From the NCBI GenBank assembly GCA_017536545.1, contig JAFXHF010000015.1, positions 62,001 to 126,000 on the forward strand: a stretch of DNA of 64,000 nucleotides, written 5' to 3'. This stretch comes from a bacterium (lineage in GTDB: Bacteria; Cyanobacteriota; Vampirovibrionia; Gastranaerophilales; Gastranaerophilaceae). This document shows positions 1-9,088 of the stretch, one piece after another. Position 1 is the stretch's first letter; each line of letters starts with the position of its first letter. A program made the translations under genes and the position numbers. The notes under the pieces are model-generated. The model saw only the letters and a list, made by a program, of their open reading frames with translations, made no database searches and was not told the DNA's origin.

Positions 1-491
1 ATTGCAATTGTCCCATATGGGAAATCAAAATTAGATGCATCTAAAGTTCTTCTAAGCCCAACAACAGGTTTTAAAGTTCTGGGATTATATTCAGGTTTGA
101 TTGTTATATGTTCAGCATAAGATTCTACATCATTAATATATTTATCTAAAAATTCTGGAAATTTATCTTTCCCTGGAGCTTCTCTAAAGCTTTTGGGTTC
201 TATGTTACGTGTAATTGGTTTAGTTATCGTGGTTTTAATCAGGGGGTGTTTTAATAAATAAACTGTAACACCAGCTACTAATATCCCAAAAGCAGTTTTT
301 ATGAGCCCTTTTTTGTTGTGGCTATTCTCTTTAGAATTAACTTCTGAATTTTTATTAGAAATAGTTAATTCATCAACATTGATTTTAGTATTATTGTTTT
401 CAAATATTTCAATGTTTTCTTTGGAATATGGTTTTATTACTAATGGAGTTTTTGCATTAGGAACAAAATCTAAGCTATCAATTTTTGTCAT
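1..491 (-). CDS. Hypothetical protein with one membrane segment (3' end outside window)
   Basis: Reading leftwards from an ATG at 491 there is an uninterrupted frame to the window edge, giving 163 residues with no stop, so the C-terminus is missing. An AGGA lies about nine bases before the ATG. Residues 1-60 are polar and Asn/Lys/Ser-rich; residues 63-80 (KTAFGILVAGVTVYLL) form a single hydrophobic segment; the rest is soluble and contains EAPGKDKFPEFLDKYI. There is no signal peptide, so the protein looks like a single-pass membrane protein or one with a buried helix. I do not recognise the family and assign no function. Gene reality is supported by frame length, ribosome binding site and codon use like its neighbours. 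Confidence 0.65.
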   Translation of the reverse strand, partial: MTKIDSLDFVPNAKTPLVIKPYSKENIEIFENNNTKINVDELTISNKNSEVNSKENSHNKKGLIKTAFGILVAGVTVYLLKHPLIKTTITKPITRNIEPKSFREAPGKDKFPEFLDKYINDVESYAEHITIKPEYNPRTLKPVVGLRRTLDASNFDFPYGTIA

Positions 492-634
492 TAATTTAGT
501 CCTATAATATTCCCCTATATACTTCTATAAAGTATTTCAACTTTTAGAAATTGCCCTTTTCTCAAATTTGTAACAAAAGCTATCCTTTATGTGAGATTTG
601 TGATAGTATAAATATCCCAAAAGAAAGGATTTTT

Positions 635-958
635 ATGCCACTTACAGTTAAACAGATTGAAAGAGTTCGTCAATTACGTTCGTCAATGGTTTATGACGCT
701 ATTCTTGGTAATTACAAGGCTTATAAAGAAGCAAGAAAAGAATATGCTTCATTAGCTATTCAAGATTTTGACACTGTAAGACAGATGAAAGCTCCAAAAG
801 CAACTGCTCCATTACTTTCAAAATATGGATTTAATATGTTGCTTGTTTATGTGAGAGATTTATTTAGAATTAAAACTCCAGAAGAAAAATTATTCAAGAA
901 AATGGGTCAAGAGGCAATAAGACAGCATAATATCAACAAAATTAACACTCAAGTTTAA
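635..958 (+). CDS. Hypothetical 107-residue helical protein
   Basis: I chose the ATG at 635 (MPLTVKQIERVRQ) because AAGAAAGGA stands just upstream, although the frame is open from about 551. The protein is basic and predicted largely helical, with Arg/Lys and Glu alternating through residues 5-45 and a shorter hydrophobic stretch (YGFNMLLVYVRDLF) near 65-80. There is no signal peptide or recognisable domain. It is transcribed away from the partial gene on the left and is followed 52 bases later by a secreted protein gene on the same strand, so the two may be co-transcribed. No function can be given. Confidence 0.6.
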   Translation: MPLTVKQIERVRQLRSSMVYDAILGNYKAYKEARKEYASLAIQDFDTVRQMKAPKATAPLLSKYGFNMLLVYVRDLFRIKTPEEKLFKKMGQEAIRQHNINKINTQV

Positions 959-1010
959 TTGTTTGCAAATTTTGAATTGATCTCCTATAATACCTCTAGT
1001 AGGAGGTGTT

Positions 1011-1730
1011 ATGAAGAAATTTTTATTACTTTTAGGTTTGTTGGCTATAGGCTCGTGTGTTTTTGCTGTATCAATTGGTGTTGAGCCTCCTGCAGAATTT
1101 ATGGCCGCTTTAGAAACATGTGCTAATGGTACATACAAAACGCAATATAAAGGAATGATTTCATTTTATACAATCAAAGGAAAAACTCCAACGGGAAGAT
1201 GTATAGTTGAGTATTCTGATTATACAGACTTCTCTCATAAAGAAACTTATGATTTTTATATTGGTATGATGAAATCTTTTGGGGGTGGCATGGTTAGACC
1301 ATCTGATATACCAACTCAAGAGCAAATGATTGAACGAGGTTTAAAAGAAAAAACTATTACTACTTGTAAGTTCAACTCTAAAGAACGAAAAATGCTTTAT
1401 GCAGCTTACAAAAAACATGATGGAATCCCTTTAAGTTTATTAAATAAAATACCATTAGGTACCATTCCCGAAGGTTATTCTGACAAAAGGAGTTCTTATG
1501 ATTTACTTATGATGAAGTTCTCTCACGGTCCTTGTACTACGACTTCTGCTAATAATCCGCAAGACCATAAAGGTAGTATTTATGCGTGTGAATATGCAGA
1601 TCGAACTTGTTATGTAACTAAATATTCAAATACAAGTTGGGCCGTTAGTTGTAATCCAAGTATAGAAGGACGTACACCTTGGGATACATTAAAGAAACAC
1701 GTAAATCAAGGTATGTGTGAAAAGATATAA
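1011..1730 (+). CDS. Secreted Cys-rich protein, member of a local family
   Basis: A strong AGGAGGTG precedes the ATG. Residues 1-20 are a Sec signal peptide (basic MKK, hydrophobic LLLLGLLAIG) with possible cleavage after VFA; the GSC within it could alternatively be a lipobox. The mature part has spaced cysteines in the order ETC, GRC, TTCKF, GPC, with KTPTGRCIVEY resembling the GW..NKC segment of the two secreted proteins at 15011 and 15691. I infer that all three share a disulphide-stabilised fold acting outside the cytoplasmic membrane. The function is unknown. The gene ends six bases before the convergent helicase gene. Confidence 0.75.
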   Translation: MKKFLLLLGLLAIGSCVFAVSIGVEPPAEFMAALETCANGTYKTQYKGMISFYTIKGKTPTGRCIVEYSDYTDFSHKETYDFYIGMMKSFGGGMVRPSDIPTQEQMIERGLKEKTITTCKFNSKERKMLYAAYKKHDGIPLSLLNKIPLGTIPEGYSDKRSSYDLLMMKFSHGPCTTTSANNPQDHKGSIYACEYADRTCYVTKYSNTSWAVSCNPSIEGRTPWDTLKKHVNQGMCEKI

Positions 1731-1736
1731 TCTTTT

Positions 1737-4037
1737 TTATATTTCTACTGGAGTTCTGCAAATTAGCGATAGTGCTTCATCAATATTATGGTATAGCGTG
1801 TGATAATATTGGTGTTCGTATTTGTCTTGTGAAATGTCCATACCAGTTTTTGCAATAAGTTTCATTTGTTTTAATAAATCTGCCGTCATTGTGATTTCTT
1901 TGAATATACTACCTTCGTTTTTAATGCTTTTACCAATATTACCATGGTAAAGTTGTTTCCAGTTTTCAACAGAATCTTCGTTTTCAGCATTCAGTGCAGC
2001 CCATTCATATAAATGTTTTGTCACTTTTGTATCTAGTTCAGATTCCCTGTATTCTGGGTCGTATTTTTGTATATCCATATTGAATTTTTGAAGACCTTTA
2101 TCAAACTCTCTGATAAATTGCGTAATCTTATTGTTTTCGTGGTAGAAAACAGGTTTTTTCACTTCTTCTTTTGCAAATGGGTTTATGAATTTCGGTTGAA
2201 TATTTGCCATTGTTCCTACGGCTGCAACAAGTTCAACAGGGTTAAGATTAGCCAGTTTTTTCTCGTAAATAGCATTGATGATAGGAATTTGCTCGTATCC
2301 ATTTAATTTAGCAAGAAGTTCTCCTTTTGGTGTTAGTTGGTGATTAGATTTGATGAAATCCATTTTTCTCAAAGTTAATCTTCTGCTAGAGAAAATACCT
2401 TTCATTTCTTGAGTTTTCTTAGCTTTAATTTGTGGGTTATTATCGTAAGAATAGAAAGATTTTTCTAAAAGTTCGTTGATAATTTCGTCGTTTTTGCAAG
2501 TTGCATAATAACCAGCAACAAATGAAAAGTCTGGTCTGAATGCACTTTCCAAATCGTTTGGAGGTGATTCGATTAAGCGTTCGAAGTTTTCAGCTTGTTT
2601 TTTGTTAACTGCCATTGTAATACAGTAACCTTGAGTATCAATTCCACGACGGCCAGCTCGTCCTGCCATTTGGTGGAATTTGTTAGGTGTAAGTTCACCA
2701 GTTGGAGTTCTATCTGATGTGATTACAGTTGTTCTTGCTGGCATGTTGATACCTGCAGAAAGTGTTTCTGTTGCGATAACAACTTTTACAAGCTTTTTGT
2801 TAAATAGTTCTTCGATAAGTTCTTTTTGTGCTGGTAGAAGTCCTGCATTATGAATTGCATAACCTTTGTTTAAAGCACTATAATTCAGTGATTCGCCTAA
2901 GTATTTACCTTCTTCTTTGTACCTTTCGATAATTTCAGAAATTTGATTGATTTCATCTTCTGAATTTAGTCTTTCTCCGAATTTAGCTAGGAAACTAAGT
3001 ATTTCATTACTTTGACGTTTGCTAAACACAAAGAAAATTGCAGGGATTTTGTCTTCATTTTTAAGTTTGCGTACCATATTTTGGTAACTAATCATATTAG
3101 GTGTAGGGAAACGTTTAGGTGGAGTTTGAGCCTTTTTAATTTTTCCTTTTTTGCCTTTGTTTGTTTTTGATTGACCTTCAGCCATACATTCGATGATTTC
3201 AAAATCTAGTGGTACATGGCGATTTTCTGATGGAACATCGATTAAAACTGTATGGACAGGTGCATTGTTCTGAGCTCTATATGTTTCCATATTGCGGTTT
3301 TTACCTGCAACAACTTCGGCTTTTGTGTGTCCTTTGCTATCAGCCATCCAGTTAGCAACTTTAGTATTATTTCCAATAGTTGCAGAAAGTGAAAGCAGTT
3401 GTGTGTTAGGGTCACTCAAAATAATTGATTGTTCCCAAATTCCGCCTCTGTCAGCATCTCCAAGATAATGAAGTTCATCGAAAATCACTGTTTTTAAGTT
3501 ATCTAAGATAGGATTATCTTTATTAAATCTATCTGATAAAACCATATTTCGATAAACTTCAGTTGTCATAATAACAATTGGAGCATCTGTGTTTATTTTA
3601 GTGTCGCCTGTTAATAATCCTACGTTTTCTTTTCCGTAAAGTTTTTGGAAGCTTCTAAATTTCTCATTACTTAGAGCTTTTAATGGTGTTGTATAGAATG
3701 TTTTTACACCCTCTTCCATATTTTTTGAAATTGCATAAAGTGCGATTGCAGTTTTGCCTGTTCCAGTTGGGGCTGTTACGATTACATCATTATCTTTTAG
3801 AATATTCATTGCAGCAGCTTTTTGAAATACATCTGGGGTTGCATTTGGTGGTAATTGGAAATAATTATTTTCCAAAGTTTGATAGAATTCACGAGCAGTG
3901 AAGTTTATTAAGCTCAAATTGGTTGTGTTGTTTGAAATGTAGTTATATTGAGGATATTGAGCTTGTTTGATTTGTTGTTTTTTATTTTCTAGTTGAATTG
4001 GCTGTGCAAATTTTATATTAGAAATTTTTGTAATCAT
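1737..4037 (-). CDS. Ski2/HelY-like DExH-box helicase
   Basis: This 766-residue protein is a superfamily 2 RNA/DNA helicase of the Ski2-like group. Visible motifs in order: Q-like region near 65-75, Walker A APTGTGKT (89-96), DELH (187-190), LSLSAT (about 215-220), FVFSKR, ATETLSAGINMPART (motif V) and QMAGRAGRRG (motif VI, about 465), followed by a helical C-terminus. The family unwinds structured RNA or DNA with ATP; the substrate here is unknown. I start at the ATG at 4037 because AAAAGG immediately precedes it, directly after the stop of the upstream gene; an ATG at 4061 would overlap that gene. The extension before the helicase core is Asn/Gln-rich and carries IKFAQ (residues 8-12) and INFTA, resembling the N-terminal motif seen in several other proteins here. 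Confidence 0.88.
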   Translation of the reverse strand: MITKISNIKFAQPIQLENKKQQIKQAQYPQYNYISNNTTNLSLINFTAREFYQTLENNYFQLPPNATPDVFQKAAAMNILKDNDVIVTAPTGTGKTAIALYAISKNMEEGVKTFYTTPLKALSNEKFRSFQKLYGKENVGLLTGDTKINTDAPIVIMTTEVYRNMVLSDRFNKDNPILDNLKTVIFDELHYLGDADRGGIWEQSIILSDPNTQLLSLSATIGNNTKVANWMADSKGHTKAEVVAGKNRNMETYRAQNNAPVHTVLIDVPSENRHVPLDFEIIECMAEGQSKTNKGKKGKIKKAQTPPKRFPTPNMISYQNMVRKLKNEDKIPAIFFVFSKRQSNEILSFLAKFGERLNSEDEINQISEIIERYKEEGKYLGESLNYSALNKGYAIHNAGLLPAQKELIEELFNKKLVKVVIATETLSAGINMPARTTVITSDRTPTGELTPNKFHQMAGRAGRRGIDTQGYCITMAVNKKQAENFERLIESPPNDLESAFRPDFSFVAGYYATCKNDEIINELLEKSFYSYDNNPQIKAKKTQEMKGIFSSRRLTLRKMDFIKSNHQLTPKGELLAKLNGYEQIPIINAIYEKKLANLNPVELVAAVGTMANIQPKFINPFAKEEVKKPVFYHENNKITQFIREFDKGLQKFNMDIQKYDPEYRESELDTKVTKHLYEWAALNAENEDSVENWKQLYHGNIGKSIKNEGSIFKEITMTADLLKQMKLIAKTGMDISQDKYEHQYYHTLYHNIDEALSLICRTPVEI

Positions 4038-4047
4038 ATTTACCTTT

Positions 4048-4548
4048 TTATTTGTTTTCAATGTATCTTAAAACAGGGTCTTGATCTAAAGTTAGCTTAA
4101 CTGTGTCTGATTTTTTCTCATATAATGGTCCAAAAATGTCATCTTCAAAACGTTCAAAATCAGGGTCAACCATTTTGAATTTAGAATCTAGTTTTGCGAT
4201 TTTTTCAATAAATGTATCGTATTGATTAATCATCACATCTTCGTATTTTGCGATATTGAATAATTTTACTATTTTTTGAGCAATTTGTTTTGGTGTAAGT
4301 TTATCTAATTCCTTTGCACCTTGTTCGCTCATTTGAAATATCCTGTCGTGGTTTATAACAGCACTTTCAAAAAGGTCTTTCCCATCTAGGTCGATTGAGA
4401 TTGTACCATCTGGATCAGATTTTGTTTTTGCTTCTACGATTTTTGCAACTTCTGCCCAAGTACCTTTTTGGGTTTTTCCACCGTCATAATTGAATTTTAC
4501 TTTAGCTCCAAAAGCTGGATTATAATTGTTGTTAATTCCTAAATTCAT
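4048..4548 (-). CDS. Hypothetical protein with N-terminal PAFGA motif
   Basis: The 166-residue protein starts MNLGINNNYNPAFGAKVKF. A short Asn-rich segment is followed by a Phe-Gly-Ala motif, the arrangement seen at the start of several unrelated proteins in this window. The remainder is acidic and mostly helical with no recognisable domain, signal peptide or membrane segment. It lies directly upstream of the helicase gene on the same strand; the stop is 10 bases before the helicase ATG and merges with its ribosome binding site, so the two are probably co-translated. A role linked to the helicase is plausible from context only. Confidence 0.75.
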   Translation of the reverse strand: MNLGINNNYNPAFGAKVKFNYDGGKTQKGTWAEVAKIVEAKTKSDPDGTISIDLDGKDLFESAVINHDRIFQMSEQGAKELDKLTPKQIAQKIVKLFNIAKYEDVMINQYDTFIEKIAKLDSKFKMVDPDFERFEDDIFGPLYEKKSDTVKLTLDQDPVLRYIENK

Positions 4549-4691
4549 GTATAACTCCTTTTTATTGTGTTGTTTAAATGCTTGAAAATAAAAATTTTTG
4601 CGTAAATATTCACATTTTGTAATATATTTAGCAATTAATTTTCTTCACAGGTTTTATAGAGGCAAACCAAGAAATAGAAAGGAAAAATGCA

Positions 4692-5057
4692 ATGCAAGTA
4701 AACAATTCTCAACCAAGTTTCGGTTCAACCCTATTAAAACTAACACCAGATACACCTATAGTAAATAAGTATTTAAATACAGTATCTCAGTATTTTGAAT
4801 TAAAAGGTTTTGCGGGCGATAAATTAATTATGAAGCCTCAATTAGCTGCAGACCAAATTGATTTTTCTCAAGCTGCAGTAATCCCTAAGGGCAATGATTC
4901 AATGTTAATTGTCGGTAAAGATGGTGGACCAGGTGGAGCTGATACATTTATTGGTAGAATATTAAAAGAAACATTCCCTAATGATAAAGCAATTGTTTAT
5001 ACAGATGACATTGCACCTGTAAAACTTGAAGGTCCAGTAATTGATATGGATTTTTAA
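4692..5057 (+). CDS. Hypothetical protein with N-terminal PSFGS motif
   Basis: The start at 4692 is chosen because the earlier ATG at 4687 runs into a stop after four codons, and AAAGGA lies about eight bases upstream of 4692. The 121-residue product begins MQVNNSQPSFGSTLLKLTP, again a short Asn/Gln/Ser segment ending in Phe-Gly. The body has mixed strand/helix character with a Gly-rich loop (GKDGGPGGADTF, about 75-88). It has no signal peptide, membrane segment or known domain. It is divergent from the gene at 4048-4548 and ends before a bidirectional terminator. Function unknown. Confidence 0.72.
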   Translation: MQVNNSQPSFGSTLLKLTPDTPIVNKYLNTVSQYFELKGFAGDKLIMKPQLAADQIDFSQAAVIPKGNDSMLIVGKDGGPGGADTFIGRILKETFPNDKAIVYTDDIAPVKLEGPVIDMDF

Positions 5058-5077
5058 ATATAGATAACAAACCTAAA

Positions 5078-5107
5078 AAGAAGGAAGCTAATTAGCTTCC
5101 TTCTTTT
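5078..5107. terminator. Bidirectional Rho-independent terminator
   Basis: A perfect 12-base inverted repeat (GAAGGAAGCTAA and its complement, 5080-5103) is followed by TTTT on the plus strand and by a T-run on the minus strand. It sits between convergent genes ending at 5057 and 5106 and would end transcription from both sides. Confidence 0.85.
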
Positions 5108-6698
5108 ATGCTTCGTAAAAGACAATTGTGTCGTTTAGTTTTATTTCTGTATTTCCGTGAGGAACAATATATTCATCGTTTCGTTTGATTAGAGCAATCA
5201 GGAAGTTATGTGGAAATTCGATTTCACAAACTTTTTTATCTAGCCAATAGTGTCCTTCATCAATATTCGTTTCTGTTAGTTTTATATCTTCAGGTGTTTT
5301 TTCATAAGTTTGGCCAAGCAGAATTTCATCGTTTGTTTGAAGTTTAGTGTGTCCGTTTGGAATAATTTTTTCACCATTTCTTGTAACTGTCAAAATCAGT
5401 GCGTTTTTGCTGATTTTGATATCTTTTAGCATTGAGTTATTCCAAGGGTGGTTTTCTTCAATTGTAAGTTTGTTTAGTGAAATTGCTGCTTCTTGTTGGT
5501 AGTCATTAAACGTTTTTCTTACATCGTAAAATCTATCAATCATACCAGATTTTTTTGCTAAAAATGGAAGTAGTGAACCTTGCAAAGTTACGGATAGTAA
5601 CGCTACAACAAATACAATATGAAATAAGTCATACACTAATGCTTCACTTTCTGCTACAACTAAGATTGCAAATACGATGGATGCAGCCCCTCTCAAACCC
5701 GCACTTGAGATGAAAAATATTTGATTCCAAGTAGCTTTAAACGGAAGCATAATTAAACTAACCGCAAGTGGTCTTGCTATAAATGTTAAAAACGCAGTTA
5801 TCAAAATTGCTGGTAGTAAAATTTCTGGAATTTTATGTGGGAATGATAAGAATCCAATCAAGAAGAATATGATAACTTGAGATAATGCCGTTATGCCGTC
5901 AAAAAAGTGCATCATAGTTATTTTGTTTTTGATTTCGCAGTTCCCTAAAATAATCCCTGTAATATAAACGCTTAAATATCCGTTACCGCCTAATAAGTCT
6001 GGTATTGCAAAAGAAGCTAGTGCTATTGCAACCATAAAGATTGTATCTGTACCTTCTGATAGCAATCTTGTTTTCTTGAATATGAAATTAGCTGCAAGAG
6101 CTATTACCACCCCAAATAAAATTCCATAGATAATTTGTTTGAAAAGCAATGGTGTTAAAGTTAAGGCTTGTCCACCTTTTAAAAGTACGATACCAAGCAT
6201 TGTTAAAATATATGCAAAAGGGTCGTTACTACCACTTTCCATTTCTAGAATTGGTGCGGTGTTGTATTTCAGATTGAGTCTTTTGGAACGTAAGATTGAA
6301 AATACTGAGGCTGCGTCTGTTGAACTTATAATTGCACCGATTAAAAAACTTTCTACAAATGGAATTTTTAAAACATAATAACAGAATAAAGCGGTAAATC
6401 CTGCTGTAAAAACTGTTCCAAGAGAGGATAGACAAACTGCTTGAGCTGTAACCTTATTGTTATCTGGTTTTTTGGTGCAAAATCCACCATAAAAGATTAT
6501 GAATAATAGTCCGATTGAGCAAAGTTTTGAGGTTAGGTCGTAATCGTCAAATGATATTTTTAGGATTCCGTCAGAACCAAATAGTACACCTAAGAACATA
6601 AAAAATATCAAAGCAGGCATTCCAAGTTTGTTTGAAAACTTGTTTGTAACGATGCAAGATAAAATTACGATTGCACAAAATAAGATTAAAATTGACAT
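5106..6698 (-). CDS. CPA1-type K+(Na+)/H+ antiporter with two C-terminal RCK_C domains
   Basis: The 530-residue protein has a Na+/H+ exchanger-type membrane domain (residues 1 to about 375) with GSDGIL, SSTDAASVFSILR and MESGSNDPFAYILT, the last two being the classic ion-binding regions of the NhaP/CvrA group (TDAA and ESGSNDP). The C-terminus carries two consecutive RCK_C/TrkA-C-like modules, each with a pattern like LIALIKRNDEYIVPHGNT. CvrA/NhaP2-type proteins exchange K+ or Na+ for H+ and use such domains for ligand gating. GAGG is well spaced before the ATG. It is monocistronic and divergent from the WG-repeat protein. Ion specificity cannot be read from the sequence. Confidence 0.87.
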   Translation of the reverse strand: MSILILFCAIVILSCIVTNKFSNKLGMPALIFFMFLGVLFGSDGILKISFDDYDLTSKLCSIGLLFIIFYGGFCTKKPDNNKVTAQAVCLSSLGTVFTAGFTALFCYYVLKIPFVESFLIGAIISSTDAASVFSILRSKRLNLKYNTAPILEMESGSNDPFAYILTMLGIVLLKGGQALTLTPLLFKQIIYGILFGVVIALAANFIFKKTRLLSEGTDTIFMVAIALASFAIPDLLGGNGYLSVYITGIILGNCEIKNKITMMHFFDGITALSQVIIFFLIGFLSFPHKIPEILLPAILITAFLTFIARPLAVSLIMLPFKATWNQIFFISSAGLRGAASIVFAILVVAESEALVYDLFHIVFVVALLSVTLQGSLLPFLAKKSGMIDRFYDVRKTFNDYQQEAAISLNKLTIEENHPWNNSMLKDIKISKNALILTVTRNGEKIIPNGHTKLQTNDEILLGQTYEKTPEDIKLTETNIDEGHYWLDKKVCEIEFPHNFLIALIKRNDEYIVPHGNTEIKLNDTIVFYEA

Positions 6699-6806
6699 AA
6701 AAACCTCACTACACTCGTGTTTTACAATTATAACATATTAGTTATAAAATTTGAACCTTTTTAAAAACAAGTCGTTACTATATATGTAGTGTTATGAGGT
6801 GAATGA

Positions 6807-7838
6807 ATGAAAAAGTTAATTGTTTGTATTATGGCATTTGCGTTTTTATTAACTACAACAGCTCCTGCTTTGGCAAAAGGTGGTCACGGTGGTGGTAAAT
6901 CTGCAAGTGGTCATAGTTCAAGCTATAGCGGTGGAGGTAAAGGACACTCTGGAGGTGGAAAAGGTCATAGTGGAGGTCACGGACATGGGCACGGCAAAGG
7001 TTCTGGCGGACCAAGTCGAGGTCATGGTGGACATAGAGGTGGTGGACATTATCACTCTTCAAGTTCTACCTCTGTTTATCTAGTTGGACGTGAAGTTATT
7101 CCAAACGTTCATACTTTCCCTGATTGTAATCAACATTCGGCAACATCAGAAACCTTTGTAAGCTACTATTCAAACGGAACAAGCAATTCTTATACTTATT
7201 ACACAGTTTTGGATGCTAAAGGAAATGTTTTAGCAACAGATTGTACAGATGTAAAACACACAATTTATGATAATGTTCACTATTTACTTCTTAGAAAAGG
7301 GGGTAAATATGGAATATATTCTCACGATGGACAATTGATTAGTAATAGAAGTTATACAACTATGTATGAAATCGCACCAAACAGATTACTTGTAAAAGCT
7401 AACAAAATGTATGGTGTGATAGATTTGTTAGAAAATACTGTTGTCCCAATTAAATATAAAGAATTTAAAAGTGTTGGAAAAGATTTATATATTACAAAAT
7501 TAAACGGTTATTACGGTATGGTTAATAGCTCTAATTATATGTTCTTCCCACCTGAGTATGACAAAATTACACAACTTTATGACACTTTTGTTCTAAAACA
7601 ATATGGCAAATATGGTTTGGCAGATGCTTATGGACGTTTAATTTTAGAGCCAGTATATGACAAAATCAAAAAACAAGGTGAATATATTGTTGTTAAAAAA
7701 GACAAGCGTTGGGGTGTTTTTGATTCATCTGGACGAATGCTAAGTGAAGTTGGTTATGAAAAAATCAAAATTAACCGCAACCATCTTGAAGGTAAAATTA
7801 ACGGTATGTGGATAGAGATACCTGTCCCGTTAATTTAA
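6807..7838 (+). CDS. Secreted His/Gly-rich protein with WG repeats
   Basis: Residues 1-23 form a signal peptide with cleavage expected after ALA. Residues 24-88 are almost entirely Gly, His, Ser and Lys (GHGGGKSASGHSS and similar), a composition that often binds divalent metals. From about 125 to 340 there are at least five WG_beta_rep-type repeats (KYGIYSHDGQLI, MYGVIDLLENTVV, YYGMVNSSNYMFF, KYGLADAYGRLI, RWGVFDSSGRML), each about 40-45 residues. The protein is therefore exported with a repeat domain probably used for binding. GAGGTGAATGA precedes the ATG. A second His/Gly-rich secreted protein is at 36154. Partner and function are unknown. Confidence 0.82.
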   Translation: MKKLIVCIMAFAFLLTTTAPALAKGGHGGGKSASGHSSSYSGGGKGHSGGGKGHSGGHGHGHGKGSGGPSRGHGGHRGGGHYHSSSSTSVYLVGREVIPNVHTFPDCNQHSATSETFVSYYSNGTSNSYTYYTVLDAKGNVLATDCTDVKHTIYDNVHYLLLRKGGKYGIYSHDGQLISNRSYTTMYEIAPNRLLVKANKMYGVIDLLENTVVPIKYKEFKSVGKDLYITKLNGYYGMVNSSNYMFFPPEYDKITQLYDTFVLKQYGKYGLADAYGRLILEPVYDKIKKQGEYIVVKKDKRWGVFDSSGRMLSEVGYEKIKINRNHLEGKINGMWIEIPVPLI

Positions 7839-7885
7839 TGGCAAAAAATATTATTTAGAGGTTTTACTGATTGCAAGGAGTAAAA

Positions 7886-9088
7886 ATGTATATTTCTGCA
7901 GTAAATCCTCTTACCCTAAGAAATGATTTTCAAATAAAATCTAGTAAAAATAGTTCATCATTTAGCCCAAAGGTTTGTGATGATGTTTCGTTTGGTGGTA
8001 ATGTTTTTGGAAAATTTCAAAAAACTTTATATCGTGCTATTGGGAAAAGTGAATTAGATGAATTATTGAAACCAGATGGTTTTATTTATGGTCAAAAATA
8101 TACAACTGGTAATCCAATGGGATGGGGGGCAAGAGATTGGGCTTCTGGGTTTAAACATGGACAATCTGATCATTATTTTGTTGAATTTAAGCCAAATAAC
8201 TTTGATTATACTCAAATAATGGATGCGTCTGATTATAACTCAGATTCAAGATTTGTAATTACAAGAGGGTATTCGTTAAATGATGTCCGAGTGATTAGAG
8301 AAGGTACAAATTCCCATGGTAAAATAATTTGGGCAGATTCTGTTGATGTAAAAATTGAGGATGCTAGTAAAAAAGCAACTTCTATTTTTCATTTATTGAA
8401 ACAAATTACTTCTACAAAGAATCCCGAAGTTTTGGATGATGCAATGGTAGAGTTATCATCTTATGCAAAAGAATTTCCACAAGTTATAACAGCTCTTTTG
8501 CCAAGAGCTGTTGCAGATAAGGATTTTGCACATAAATTAACTTATCTGATAGCTAAGGCTGACGATGAATCTTATGTAGATTTTGTTCGGGGGTATTATA
8601 AAGACTTCTTGAAAAATCCTGATGAGATGAAAATTCATGAAATGTCATTACATTATATTGCAAAACATGGTTCTAATGAGGATTTGGATTTAATACTTTC
8701 AGTTATGCAAAAAGATAAAGATATTATGTATCATACTTACGGGGTGCCTGTATATGCCTTATCTGAAGAAAAGGATATTCCAAAACTCTTAGACTTAATA
8801 AAAACTTCTACTCCTGGGGTTCAAAATGGTATTTTAAATGGTTTTATGTGTGGGACTGATGACAAATTGACATCAGATATCGTTAGAGGAATTCTTAATC
8901 AATATTCAGGACTAGAGCCAAATGTAGTTAAGCGTGATAATGATTTAAAATCACTTTTAGCAACTTGTGTTGAATGTATGTTTAAGTGTGGCGAAAAGCG
9001 GGATATTCCATTGTTCAAGAAATTCACCAATTTAGGGATTTATACAGATGTTGATTTTAAAGCTTTAATAAAAGCTTTAGAAGAGTAA
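7886..9088 (+). CDS. Protein with N-terminal SFGG motif, ART-like region and helical repeats
   Basis: The start is the ATG at 7886 (MYISAVNPL) because AAGGAG sits five bases upstream. The 400-residue product has a Ser/Asn-rich leader ending in DVSFGG (about residue 41), then a region (about 48-150) with LYRAIGKSELDELL, KYTTGNP and DVRVIREG. A YR-x-hydrophobic start followed by a Thr-rich strand and a late Glu resembles ADP-ribosyltransferase-type folds, but the match is weak and rests on pattern only. Residues 160-400 are paired helices resembling HEAT-type repeats. There is no signal peptide or membrane segment. It could be a modifying enzyme with a binding scaffold; function remains open. 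Confidence 0.75.
   Translation: MYISAVNPLTLRNDFQIKSSKNSSSFSPKVCDDVSFGGNVFGKFQKTLYRAIGKSELDELLKPDGFIYGQKYTTGNPMGWGARDWASGFKHGQSDHYFVEFKPNNFDYTQIMDASDYNSDSRFVITRGYSLNDVRVIREGTNSHGKIIWADSVDVKIEDASKKATSIFHLLKQITSTKNPEVLDDAMVELSSYAKEFPQVITALLPRAVADKDFAHKLTYLIAKADDESYVDFVRGYYKDFLKNPDEMKIHEMSLHYIAKHGSNEDLDLILSVMQKDKDIMYHTYGVPVYALSEEKDIPKLLDLIKTSTPGVQNGILNGFMCGTDDKLTSDIVRGILNQYSGLEPNVVKRDNDLKSLLATCVECMFKCGEKRDIPLFKKFTNLGIYTDVDFKALIKALEE

Noticed and set aside
301-507. 68-residue plus-strand frame with hydrophobic start
   Set aside because: It is antisense to the partial gene at 1-491 on the minus strand, which has a ribosome binding site and a longer frame.
6880-7070. DNA repeats in the His/Gly-rich segment
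   Set aside because: The periodic DNA simply encodes the Gly/His-rich low-complexity protein region; it is not an independent repeat.
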